A stretch of 30,370 bases of DNA from a virus. The notes beneath the pieces were generated by a model that was not told where the DNA came from, did not search any database, and saw only the letters and a program-made list of their open reading frames with translations. The position numbers and the translations under genes were made by a program. Positions 16,408 through 23,758 of this stretch are shown in pieces (position 1 is the first letter of the stretch; every line of letters begins with the position of its first letter). Location: IMG/VR virus record IMGVR_UViG_3300017782_000121, positions 1 through 30,370 of that record; one strand, written 5' to 3'.

Positions 16408-17006
16408 ATATGACTCCATAAGTTATTAATTGCTTCTGCTCCTTGTGGCAAAATAGGTTTTAATAATTGGTTATTCCAACTAGCAACAAAATTAATATTG
16501 ATATTAACTCTACATCTTGTATCTGTACAAGTACTACCAGTGTGTTCCATATAACTAGGAAATATAACCATAGAGTTTGCTTCGCTAAAAACTTTATCGC
16601 CATCTTTAAATTCTGTGTAACCATTGTTTGTATTACAATAAAAGATTGCTGTGTAACTTAATGGCACACTAACATCACAATGCATACCGTGAGTTACAAT
16701 TTCATTTTGTCCAGGAATATTATTTGCTTTCACACGTAAAAAAGTATGAGGTTGTAACACAGCAAATATAGGAAACAACATATTCCATAATTCAGGACCT
16801 GTCACTATGTTGCTCGATTCATGAAATTTGTGTACAAATTGTATTTGATATTTTTCTTCTGTATTGGATTGATGTGAATGTACAACATGGTTTTGATAAA
16901 ACCAAGGAAATTTATCACTCATGATTATATCCGTTAACTGTTTAAAATGTTCATCACTTAAAACATTTTTTAATGTTATTTTGTTATTTTTTATCTGTTG
17001 TTCCAT
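16404..17006 (-). CDS. 2OG-Fe(II) dioxygenase
   Basis: This 200-residue protein is predicted to use 2-oxoglutarate and O2 for hydroxylation. Iron ligands are the HxD pair H109-C-D111 (in HGMHCDV) and H155 in SYMEHTG, with an arginine in CRVNIN (R164 or R166) to bind 2-oxoglutarate. The N-terminal LSDEHFKQLTDIIMSDKFPW segment is of a type I recall from phage-encoded members. It overlaps the end of hldE by 23 nt and couples to hldD by ATGA, so it lies inside the heptose operon. That context suggests it hydroxylates a sugar intermediate or a glycosylated product, but protein or nucleobase substrates are also possible. Confidence 0.82.
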   Translation of the reverse strand: MEQQIKNNKITLKNVLSDEHFKQLTDIIMSDKFPWFYQNHVVHSHQSNTEEKYQIQFVHKFHESSNIVTGPELWNMLFPIFAVLQPHTFLRVKANNIPGQNEIVTHGMHCDVSVPLSYTAIFYCNTNNGYTEFKDGDKVFSEANSMVIFPSYMEHTGSTCTDTRCRVNININFVASWNNQLLKPILPQGAEAINNLWSHI

Positions 17007-18243
17007 TAACTTTGTTTAATAAATTTGTTGTTGAAAAACCTTTGACAGTTGGAAAAATTTTCACATCTGCCATTTCATTACCTACAGTGGTTTCCACACT
17101 GTAATCTCCACCTTTAACTATTACATCAGGTGTATATTTTTTAATTGATTCTAGTGGTGTATCTTCATTGAACACAACAACCTGATCTACCCAAGGCAAC
17201 TCCATTAATTGTTGTTGTCTTACTGACATACTATTGTAAGGACGGTCATTGCCTTTTAGTCTTTTAACACTATCATCTGAATTAATACCTACAATCAATT
17301 TGTCTCCTTGATTTTTGGCAAATTTTAATAATTCTAAATGTCCTTGATGTAGAATATCAAAAACTCCATTAGTCCAAACTATTGTGTCTTCTATATCACT
17401 AATCTTAACAACAGTGACGCCTCTGTGTTGTACAACACTACTTGCACCTTTTAAAGCAAGAGAACAAGCATCTGTCATACTATGTCCTTGTTCAACATAT
17501 TTTACAATAATTGCTAACACTGTATCTCCTGCACCACTAACATCTGCCAATTCAACAGCGTCACCAGTGATGTGTTTGTATTCATTGTCGCCAACAACAT
17601 GAATGCCGTGACCTCCGTCAGTTATCACTAACCAGTTCCAATTGAATTGCTTTCTGTATTGATCAGCATTTTTAGGATCAAATTTCCCAAACCATTGCTC
17701 ATACTCTTTCATATTAGGTTTAACCAAATATGCGTTTTTATAGCAGTCAGGATTTTGTTTTGGATCTACGTAAACTCTTTTTACTAGATTAACAATATCA
17801 TTGACGAGTGTGCTGTTGATCACTCCTTTGTTGTAATCGCTTACCAAAACAATATCGTCTTTTTGTAAATTTTTTAATAAATTTTGTGTGGGTTGAGATT
17901 GGGTGTATTGTTCTTCACGATCCAGTCTCAACAAGTGCTGTCCGTCAGGACCAATCATACGTGTTTTCACAGTGCTGGTTACAGCATCGTTACTGATGTA
18001 TGATGTGATATTGTTTTTAAGCAGTATTTCCTGTATTCTATGCCCTGGGGCATCGTTGCCCACCGAACTGTAAAGATGCGTGTCTACGCCGAGATTTGAC
18101 AGGTTTAAAGCGAGGTTTCCTGCTCCTCCTATGTTGTATTTACGATCACTTTCCTTTAGTACAAGAGTGGATGCTTCTGGAGATACTTTGGTACAATCGC
18201 CCTGTACCCAAACATCTAGCATTACGTCTCCGATTATTTTCAT
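16984..18243 (-). CDS. hldE: Bifunctional heptose-7-phosphate kinase / heptose-1-phosphate adenylyltransferase (HldE/RfaE-like)
   Basis: The 419-residue protein has two domains. Residues 1-280 are a PfkB/ribokinase-type kinase: GDVMLD at the start, SPEAS, NIGGAGN (37-43) and the anion-hole motif GAGD (237-240). Residues about 288-419 are a nucleotidyltransferase: TNGVFDILHQGH (291-302, with the HxGH motif), GINSDDSVKRLKG, KGGDY and GFSTTNL. This matches E. coli HldE (477 residues) with a shorter N-terminus and linker. The enzyme phosphorylates heptose-7-phosphate at C1 and later adds AMP to give ADP-heptose. GmhA and GmhB, needed for the flanking steps, are not in the window. The start overlaps the Nudix stop as ATGA. 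Confidence 0.93.
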   Translation of the reverse strand: MKIIGDVMLDVWVQGDCTKVSPEASTLVLKESDRKYNIGGAGNLALNLSNLGVDTHLYSSVGNDAPGHRIQEILLKNNITSYISNDAVTSTVKTRMIGPDGQHLLRLDREEQYTQSQPTQNLLKNLQKDDIVLVSDYNKGVINSTLVNDIVNLVKRVYVDPKQNPDCYKNAYLVKPNMKEYEQWFGKFDPKNADQYRKQFNWNWLVITDGGHGIHVVGDNEYKHITGDAVELADVSGAGDTVLAIIVKYVEQGHSMTDACSLALKGASSVVQHRGVTVVKISDIEDTIVWTNGVFDILHQGHLELLKFAKNQGDKLIVGINSDDSVKRLKGNDRPYNSMSVRQQQLMELPWVDQVVVFNEDTPLESIKKYTPDVIVKGGDYSVETTVGNEMADVKIFPTVKGFSTTNLLNKVNGTTDKK

Positions 18244-18674
18244 TTGATCAATTTTAACATTTTAAACACAGTATCCAATTTAATTTGGTTGGTTTTATTT
18301 TGGAAAGTTTTACGCAATCCTTGGTGTAATGGCTTGGGCCAATTACCAAAAGTTACCCATGCATATCCATCGTGCTCTGTGTTTAAAGTTGGAATAAATT
18401 CTTTTTCAACCACACACAAATATGTATGATATAAAAAATTTTCATCGTTACTGATGAAAGTTTCCATTGGAATAGTTTTTTTGATTTGTTGTTCGCCTAT
18501 TTCTTCTTTAATTTCTCTTTGAAGACCGTCCCATAAATTTTTATCTGAAGTTGTGGTACCGCCAACAAGTCCCCATACATTATTTTGTTTGCTTTGGGTT
18601 CTATGTAATAACAAAAATCTTTTGGTATCTAATGTATAGAAGAGTGCTCCACACCCTACAATTTTACTGTTCAT
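18240..18674 (-). CDS. Nudix hydrolase
   Basis: The 144-residue protein carries a Nudix box at 39-61: GTTTSD, then K45 where the consensus has glutamate, then the catalytic REIKEEIGE. The metal-binding REXXEE core is intact, so activity on a nucleoside diphosphate derivative is still expected. The start is placed at the ATG at 18674 (MNSKIVGCGALF), 16 nt after the gp15 stop. A longer frame from 18755 would overlap gp15 heavily and adds residues unlike Nudix proteins. It lies between gp15 and hldE and overlaps hldE by ATGA. A substrate such as an ADP-sugar, NADH or an oxidised nucleotide is possible; none can be assigned. Confidence 0.85.
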   Translation of the reverse strand: MNSKIVGCGALFYTLDTKRFLLLHRTQSKQNNVWGLVGGTTTSDKNLWDGLQREIKEEIGEQQIKKTIPMETFISNDENFLYHTYLCVVEKEFIPTLNTEHDGYAWVTFGNWPKPLHQGLRKTFQNKTNQIKLDTVFKMLKLIK

Positions 18675-18690
18675 GTAAGTAATTATATGA

Positions 18691-20100
18691 CTACTGGATC
18701 TTCCAAGTGCCTTTTCGATATTCACCTTCGAAAGACAATAACCATTCACTACCATTCCATTTGTACTGAACGCCAGTGTTCAAATTGGTAACGTGTGTGA
18801 GATCTGTGATTGTGCTGGCATCAAAAATAACTTCCCAATTTGTGCCGTTCCATTCTATAATGTCATTTGCACCTGCAACTAAATCTATATTGCTGTCACC
18901 TTTCCAAGCATCAGCACCATCTTCGTTATCAGAATCACCAATACCTTTTAACAACAATAATCTTTTTCCATTCTGTTTGACCGTTGATGGATCAAATTTT
19001 GTAGGATCTACTATAAAGTCAACTGATCCACTTGTTGTGATTGGGCCAACAATTACAGTATCAGTTGGGATTGTATCTTCGTCCCAATTAATTAAAAGTT
19101 GGAATGGATTTGTTTCATTGACTGCAACTGTTCCAACCACTTGGGCATCAATACCTTCTCTATTCAAATAAATTTTACTTAATCCGTTTTTATAATTTGG
19201 TATAGTTAAAACATTACCTGTCCATACTTCTCCGCCTATCACACCTTTAGTAATAATTTGAGCAACACTGTTTAACACATAAATGGTTTGATCTATACCT
19301 GTTGTTCCTTGTACTGAGTCTGTATCTTTTCTTACGGCTCTTCCTTTGTCGTCTAACTTAATACTGTTTTCATATCCATCTTGATATGCTTTTAGTTCAG
19401 GCATAGTTTGACTTAAATCTACATTTCCTGTTTGCTCATTGAATATACTTGTAATAATGTGTGTGATTACTCCTAATTTTTTTACTTTTGTTGGAGGTGA
19501 AATATATATAGGTGTTGTAAAACCTAAAGTAGCAACATCAACTTCTGTTTCTGTTCCTAATGGAATAGTTCTAGATGAAAAATTAATTTGAGATAATTCT
19601 ACTACACTTAAACTTGTCCAGTCAACGTAGTTGTCTGTGGTTTGTATTTCAAGAGATGGATTAAACAACATCATTATTTGTTCCATTACTTGTAATTTTT
19701 GTTCAGTGTTTGATGTCCAAATATCAGCATTCAATGTTAATGTGTATGGTGTTGGCATTAATCTTTCCACCGTGACATTTTTACCTTGTTCATTTATATA
19801 TTCTTTACCAGCACTATCATATGCTCTTTCTCTAACATGAACTTTACTAATAAAACTAGAATCTGCTAAACGAGTTCTATCCATTTCTAAACCAGTAACA
19901 TACACACCCATTCTAGGTACAGACGGTAATTTATTTTCTGAATTATCTCTTATAATGTGTGATACTTGTCTTGAAATATCTCCATACATAACAGGAATAG
20001 TTTTTAATCCACCATCTCCATCTTTGTATGAAAAATTACTCATCAGTCTAATTATTTGAGTAATATATCTTCTAATCTGTCCGTCGTAAAAAAATTGCAT
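18691..20100 (-). CDS. gp15: Tail sheath stabiliser / tail-completion protein, T4 gp15-like, with C-terminal extension
   Basis: This 469-residue protein begins FFYDGQIRRYITQIIRLMSNF, which parallels the T4 gp15 opening (FYNSSFRRY..LMGDLFSNI; T4 gp15 has 272 residues). It keeps the order of later gp15 features: a VPMYG-like segment, PRMGVYVTGLEMDR, MPTPYTLTLNADIWT and the EQIMMLFNP helix. In T4, gp15 forms a ring that ends the tail and joins it to the neck. The extra C-terminal part includes two WNG-containing segments, IIEWNGTNWEV and YKWNGSEWLLS, that resemble modules in the sheath gene of this phage. The start overlaps the gp14 stop by 1 nt. Confidence 0.87.
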   Translation of the reverse strand: MQFFYDGQIRRYITQIIRLMSNFSYKDGDGGLKTIPVMYGDISRQVSHIIRDNSENKLPSVPRMGVYVTGLEMDRTRLADSSFISKVHVRERAYDSAGKEYINEQGKNVTVERLMPTPYTLTLNADIWTSNTEQKLQVMEQIMMLFNPSLEIQTTDNYVDWTSLSVVELSQINFSSRTIPLGTETEVDVATLGFTTPIYISPPTKVKKLGVITHIITSIFNEQTGNVDLSQTMPELKAYQDGYENSIKLDDKGRAVRKDTDSVQGTTGIDQTIYVLNSVAQIITKGVIGGEVWTGNVLTIPNYKNGLSKIYLNREGIDAQVVGTVAVNETNPFQLLINWDEDTIPTDTVIVGPITTSGSVDFIVDPTKFDPSTVKQNGKRLLLLKGIGDSDNEDGADAWKGDSNIDLVAGANDIIEWNGTNWEVIFDASTITDLTHVTNLNTGVQYKWNGSEWLLSFEGEYRKGTWKIQ

Positions 20101-21257
20101 TAATTATCCGCCTTTGGTCTGAGTGCTTTTGATAAACTTTGTCTTTCAGTAACTGATTCACCAGCAATCGTTGAAGTTTTAGTATTGTTAACAAACGTAC
20201 CTTTTTGTGTGCTTCGTGTGTCAGTGTTAGTTAGTGTCATACGTATGTTGTCTTCCATTTTTACCCAACGACTAGTGTCTCTTCTGAATAATCTATTGGG
20301 TAAGAAATCTGTTCTTAAAAAATAATCACCTTTATCAGATGTTGCTGGAAAACTAATACCAAAGCCAAACTGTTCGCCGTTGGGTGCAATACCGTCTCCA
20401 AGAATATATCCATCATATCCTTCTTTGCTAGGAGTTTGAGTTACTCTGTCTGCCAATGTGTTTTGTGTGGTTGCATCTAATTGTGTTGTATCTGTAGTAA
20501 CTAGTTCAGGTTTTCCTTGATCATCCACTTGTAGTGTATAAAAATGTGCTATGTCATAACCCGACTTAGGTGAATCTGCTTCTGCTTGTTGAACCACAGC
20601 ATTGTTGATCTGCATTTCTTTCTCGTAAGTAGAAAGCACATCTCTTAATGTCTTACCATCACCTGCTCCAGCGTCTTTGTTTAATATTTCTTTAAATTCT
20701 TGTGAGTCGTATATTTGTTTTAGTTTAACTCTATATAGGTGTGGATACCAAGTTTGTGAAAATCCTTCTGCCGCTCTGCTAACATCTTCCACAACATAAA
20801 ATCTTTTAAGTGCTACATTAAAATCGTTCAAGGCATATTCATCTTTTAAATGAGGTAATTCAAATACATCACCTGGCATAACTTTTCTGCCCAAAGTTTT
20901 AACACTGCTGGTGATTGGAATAGTCATAAACAATGTGTCATTCTGTAAAAATAGTCCAAATTGACTCATATCAAAATCAATATCTTGCACATTGTATATG
21001 CCTCTTAAACTGTACACATCTTGACTGTATTTTCTATCTCTATTTTCAAGAAACAACATATCCTGTATGTTGGTTTCTTTCACAGCATCGTATTTTGGCT
21101 GGGTTGGAGTAGCGTCTGCTTCGTCGGTATTCTTAGGTCCTAGGTATTTGTGTACAAATACATCGGTTCCGCCCACAGTGAACATTTCCACCACTGTTTT
21201 GTCTAAGAATGTGTAGTCGTTCCCTTTTTCTGGTTTATAAAGACTTAATCTCGGCAT
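20100..21257 (-). CDS. gp14: Neck protein, T4 gp14-like
   Basis: This 385-residue protein matches in style the neck protein gp14 of T4-like marine phages: MPRLSLYKPEKGNDY at the start, VGGTDVFVHKYLGP, IQDMLFLENRDRKY, IYNVQDIDFDMSQFGLFLQN and GDVFELPHLKDEY. It is longer than T4 gp14 (256 residues). In T4, gp13 and gp14 form the neck that joins the head to the tail. The start is set at the ATG at 21257 because the longer frame reads through the divergent promoter; an ATG at 21263 is also possible. The gene is first in the minus-strand run that continues into the heptose genes and is divergent from gp13. Confidence 0.9.
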   Translation of the reverse strand: MPRLSLYKPEKGNDYTFLDKTVVEMFTVGGTDVFVHKYLGPKNTDEADATPTQPKYDAVKETNIQDMLFLENRDRKYSQDVYSLRGIYNVQDIDFDMSQFGLFLQNDTLFMTIPITSSVKTLGRKVMPGDVFELPHLKDEYALNDFNVALKRFYVVEDVSRAAEGFSQTWYPHLYRVKLKQIYDSQEFKEILNKDAGAGDGKTLRDVLSTYEKEMQINNAVVQQAEADSPKSGYDIAHFYTLQVDDQGKPELVTTDTTQLDATTQNTLADRVTQTPSKEGYDGYILGDGIAPNGEQFGFGISFPATSDKGDYFLRTDFLPNRLFRRDTSRWVKMEDNIRMTLTNTDTRSTQKGTFVNNTKTSTIAGESVTERQSLSKALRPKADN

Positions 21258-21264
21258 ATACATA

Positions 21265-21272
21265 TATTTATC
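21265..21272 (-). promoter_or_regulatory. Late-promoter-like motif GATAAATA for the minus-strand operon
   Basis: On the minus strand this is an exact NATAAATA match ending 7 nt before the gp14 ATG (21257). The predicted start would fall about 2 nt before the ATG, leaving no room for a Shine-Dalgarno. It pairs as an inverted repeat with the plus-strand motif at 21277-21284. Confidence 0.55.
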
Positions 21273-21276
21273 GGAC

Positions 21277-21284
21277 GATAAATA
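21277..21284 (+). promoter_or_regulatory. Late-promoter-like motif GATAAATA for gp13
   Basis: This exact NATAAATA match lies 17 nt before the ATG at 21302, with an AAGGAAAA ribosome binding site at 21290-21297. Together with the minus-strand motif it forms a near-palindromic two-headed promoter with only 4 nt between the elements. Confidence 0.6.
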
Positions 21285-21301
21285 TGTATAAGGAAAACTG
21301 T

Positions 21302-22060
21302 ATGAGTGATTTAAGCACACAAAAACAAGAAGTATTCGACTACGTTCACACTAGCCTAGGTGGCGGTATGGTAGACGTAGAATTAGACCCTGTACACTAT
21401 GAAACAGCATTAACTGACGCATTAGACAGATTTCGCCAGAGATCTGATAACTCTGTTGAAGAAAGTTATATGTTTCTGCCTTTAGTGAAGGATCAAAACG
21501 ATTATACACTTCCAAACGAGGTGATAGAAGTTAGACAAATCTTTAGAAGATCAATAGGTTCAAGATCAGGCGGTGGAGATGGTGGTACATTGTTCGAACC
21601 ATTCAATATGGCATACACAAACACATACCTATTAGCAAGTTCTAACATGGGTGGTGTAGCAACATACAATATGTTTGCTCAATATCAAGAATTAGTAGGA
21701 AGAATGTTTGGTTCTTTCATAGAATTTAAATGGAACACAACAACCAAAAATTTAACAATACTTCAAAGACCAAGACAAGGTGAAGAAGTATTACTAGAAT
21801 GTTACAATTACAGACCAGATTCAGAATTGCTTAAAGATTATTTGGCAAAAAAATGGTTAAAGGATTATACACTTGCTAAATGCAAATATATGTTAGGTGA
21901 AGCAAGAAGCAAATTCAACACAATAGCAGGTCCACAAGGTGGAACATCACTAAATGGTGATGCATTAAAACAAGAAGCCATAGCAGAAATGGAAAGACTC
22001 GAAATAGAAGTCAAAACACAAACTGGTGGTGGTCAAGGATATTCCTTCGCAATTGGTTAA
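21302..22060 (+). CDS. gp13: Neck protein, T4 gp13-like
   Basis: This 252-residue protein resembles gp13 of T4-like marine phages: FDYVHTSLGGGMVDVELDP, HYETALTDALDRFRQRS, VEESYMFLPL, YTLPNEVIEVRQIFRRS, YQELVGRMFGSFIEFKWN, LECYNYRPDSEL and KWLKDYTLAKCKYMLGEARS. With gp14 it forms the neck that closes the filled head and receives the tail. The ATG at 21302 has a strong AAGGA ribosome binding site. Upstream codons in the same frame cross the promoter and are not considered coding. It is transcribed away from gp14. Confidence 0.9.
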   Translation: MSDLSTQKQEVFDYVHTSLGGGMVDVELDPVHYETALTDALDRFRQRSDNSVEESYMFLPLVKDQNDYTLPNEVIEVRQIFRRSIGSRSGGGDGGTLFEPFNMAYTNTYLLASSNMGGVATYNMFAQYQELVGRMFGSFIEFKWNTTTKNLTILQRPRQGEEVLLECYNYRPDSELLKDYLAKKWLKDYTLAKCKYMLGEARSKFNTIAGPQGGTSLNGDALKQEAIAEMERLEIEVKTQTGGGQGYSFAIG

Positions 22061-22063
22061 ATC

Positions 22064-22082
22064 TTAGTTGACAATCAACTAA
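22064..22082 (+). other. Perfect 8-bp hairpin after gp13
   Basis: TTAGTTGA (22064-22071) pairs fully with TCAACTAA (22075-22082) around a CAA loop. No T-tract follows, so it is not a canonical terminator. It may protect mRNA ends or form part of a control element with the next hairpin. Confidence 0.6.
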
Positions 22083-22083
22083 A

Positions 22084-22106
22084 CATATAGTAATATACAC
22101 TATATG
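22084..22106 (+). promoter_or_regulatory. Hairpin that pairs the oxygenase start codon
   Basis: CATATAGT (22084-22091) is the exact reverse complement of ACTATATG (22099-22106), with a 7-nt loop. The ATG at 22104-22106 lies in the 3' arm, so the folded RNA would hide the start codon. No Shine-Dalgarno or late-promoter motif is visible in the gap. Confidence 0.45.
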
Positions 22107-22742
22107 AAACATCAAGTTACTCCATTATTTTCAGTACCATTATACAAAACTGTTCTGGATCCTTTAGATCCCATGGAAGAATCTTGGATAAAAAATTTAA
22201 AATTTCCTCCACAAAGCGTTGGTTTATATGACGCCGAAAATGAAGAACCAAAAAATGCAGGAATGCAAGTATTGAATCAACCTCAATTAAAAAATCTTAG
22301 ACAACAGATATTGAAAGTAATGAATCATTTTGTAAGCGATGTATTAGATATTGAACAAGATTTTGAATTAACAACAAGTTGGGTAAACAAAAATGGAAAG
22401 GGTGATCATATTGTTCAACATTCACACCCAAATGCAATGATTAGTGGAGTGTATTATGTTGAAAGTGATGACACATCTGCTCCGATAATATTTAACAAAC
22501 CTTATTTTTACACAAATCTTTTTCACGAAACAATTAAACCAACTTTTAGAAATAAAAATCAAAACCAATACAATGTAGATTATTACGGCATGAAGCCTAA
22601 AAAAAATGATCTGTATATGTTTCCATCTTGGTTAGAACACACAGTACCTCCGCAAGATGCAGACAAAGATAGATTAAGTTTAGCATTTAATTTTTTTGTT
22701 AAAGGCAAGGTAGGAGTAGGTACAACACAATTACAATTATGA
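22104..22742 (+). CDS. 2OG-Fe(II) oxygenase (TIGR02466-like)
   Basis: This 212-residue protein opens TPLFSVPLYKT, a start often seen in a phage and marine-bacterial oxygenase group. Putative iron ligands are in HIVQHSHPNAMISGVYYV (H106-S-H108) and LEHTVPP (H179), and R190 in DKDRLSLAFNFF would bind 2-oxoglutarate. Unlike the oxygenase at 16404, the first ligand site is HSH rather than HxD. It follows gp13 after a 43-nt gap holding two hairpins, and its stop overlaps the next start as ATGA. The substrate is unknown. Nucleotide, protein or glycan hydroxylation are all possible. Confidence 0.82.
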   Translation: MKHQVTPLFSVPLYKTVLDPLDPMEESWIKNLKFPPQSVGLYDAENEEPKNAGMQVLNQPQLKNLRQQILKVMNHFVSDVLDIEQDFELTTSWVNKNGKGDHIVQHSHPNAMISGVYYVESDDTSAPIIFNKPYFYTNLFHETIKPTFRNKNQNQYNVDYYGMKPKKNDLYMFPSWLEHTVPPQDADKDRLSLAFNFFVKGKVGVGTTQLQL

Positions 22743-23365
22743 TTATAGGAATATGCGGACTGATAGGTTCAGGCAAAGATACCATCGCTGACTTTTTAGT
22801 AAAAGAACACAACTTTCAAAAGTTATCTTTTGCTGACAAATTAAAAGACAGTGTGGCTGAAATGTTTGATTGGGATAGACAGTTGCTGGATGGTAAAACA
22901 GATGAAAGCAGAGCATGGCGTGAAAAGTCAGATGAATTTTGGAGCAAAGAAATGGGTAGAGACATCACACCAAGATACGTGCTTCAAGTGTTTGGCACAG
23001 AATGTATGCGTGACGGATTCTATGATGGCATATGGGTAAGTTTAACAAAAAAGAAAATTTTAGACAATCCAAATATCAACTGGGTAATACCTGATGTGCG
23101 TTTTGAAAATGAATCTAAAATGATTAAAGAGGTACATGGAGAAGTATGGTGGGTAAAAAGAGGATCACTGCCTGTATGGTTTAGAATGTATCAAGACATC
23201 GGAAAAGTACCCAAAGATGTTCATCCTTCAGAATGGGCGTGGGCAAACACAGATTTCAACACAGAATTATCCAACAATGGCACTATTGCTGAACTTAAAA
23301 ATCAGGTACAAGATCGCCTTGTTGCCAACGGATTCCTTCAAGGTGCAAAGATCTCTGGCAGTTAG
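22739..23365 (+). CDS. gp1: Deoxynucleoside monophosphate kinase, T4 gp1-like
   Basis: This 208-residue P-loop kinase has GLIGSGKDT at residues 7-15 and LSFADKLKDSVAEMF just after it, the arrangement of phage dNMP kinases (T4 gp1 has 241 residues). Further family-like segments are ITPRYVLQVFGTECMR, IWVSLTKKKI and INWVIPDVRFENE. The enzyme phosphorylates dNMPs to dNDPs for phage DNA synthesis and, in T4, also handles hydroxymethyl-dCMP. It is coupled to the upstream oxygenase by ATGA. Its last 71 nt overlap the antisense HNH gene. Confidence 0.9.
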   Translation: MIIGICGLIGSGKDTIADFLVKEHNFQKLSFADKLKDSVAEMFDWDRQLLDGKTDESRAWREKSDEFWSKEMGRDITPRYVLQVFGTECMRDGFYDGIWVSLTKKKILDNPNINWVIPDVRFENESKMIKEVHGEVWWVKRGSLPVWFRMYQDIGKVPKDVHPSEWAWANTDFNTELSNNGTIAELKNQVQDRLVANGFLQGAKISGS

Positions 23366-23702
23366 CACATACTGTTTTTAGATTGTTAAATCTACAATTA
23401 TTAAGATTACTGTCCACGTGAAACACGTTAAATTGTTGTTTATATTTGCTGGTGTGTCCACATTTATCACACTTTGTTTTAGTTCTATATCCAGCAATAT
23501 ACCATTTGGGTTGATAACCACTAGGTCCTCCATACTTTAAACACATCTCACACTGCTTTCTATAATAGGTCTTATTGCCTTTTTTATAGTTCACAGCACA
23601 TGGTCTTTTACTACATTTCACACATAACGGTCTCATACGGATGTATTTACCTACCCTTTCCAACCCCTTTTTTATTACAGTTAATACGGCTTGATTTGGC
23701 AC
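23295..23702 (-). CDS. HNH/zinc-finger protein, putative endonuclease
   Basis: This 135-residue protein resembles small cysteine-rich proteins I recall from T4-like marine phages. Zinc-binding pairs are C27/C30 with C35, C51/C54, C78/C81 and C112/C115. The C-terminus reads FHVDSNLNNCRFNNLKTVCA and ends with H120, which fits an HNH nuclease core: H95-x-D97, an asparagine in NNL, then C-x2-C and histidine. The start is the GTG at 23702, since no in-frame ATG occurs before M23; it is uncertain. It diverges from the sheath promoter and overlaps the end of the dNMP kinase by 71 nt. It could be a free-standing homing nuclease or a nuclease with a packaging or regulatory role. Confidence 0.72.
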   Translation of the reverse strand: MPNQAVLTVIKKGLERVGKYIRMRPLCVKCSKRPCAVNYKKGNKTYYRKQCEMCLKYGGPSGYQPKWYIAGYRTKTKCDKCGHTSKYKQQFNVFHVDSNLNNCRFNNLKTVCANCQRSLHLEGIRWQQGDLVPDF

Positions 23703-23707
23703 ATTGT

Positions 23708-23715
23708 CATAAATA
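23708..23715 (+). promoter_or_regulatory. Late-promoter-like motif CATAAATA for the sheath gene
   Basis: This exact NATAAATA match lies 43 nt before the sheath ATG. An AGGAG ribosome binding site at 23745-23749 follows, so this unit has a normal leader of more than 30 nt. Confidence 0.6.
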
Positions 23716-23758
23716 CTAGCAATAATAAAGTTTTACACTTTAATAGGAGATAAAAAAA

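Noticed and set aside
18675-18755. Longer Nudix protein starting at 18755
   Set aside because: It would overlap gp15 by 65 nt, and the extra residues do not resemble a Nudix N-terminus. The ATG at 18674 leaves a normal 16-nt gap.
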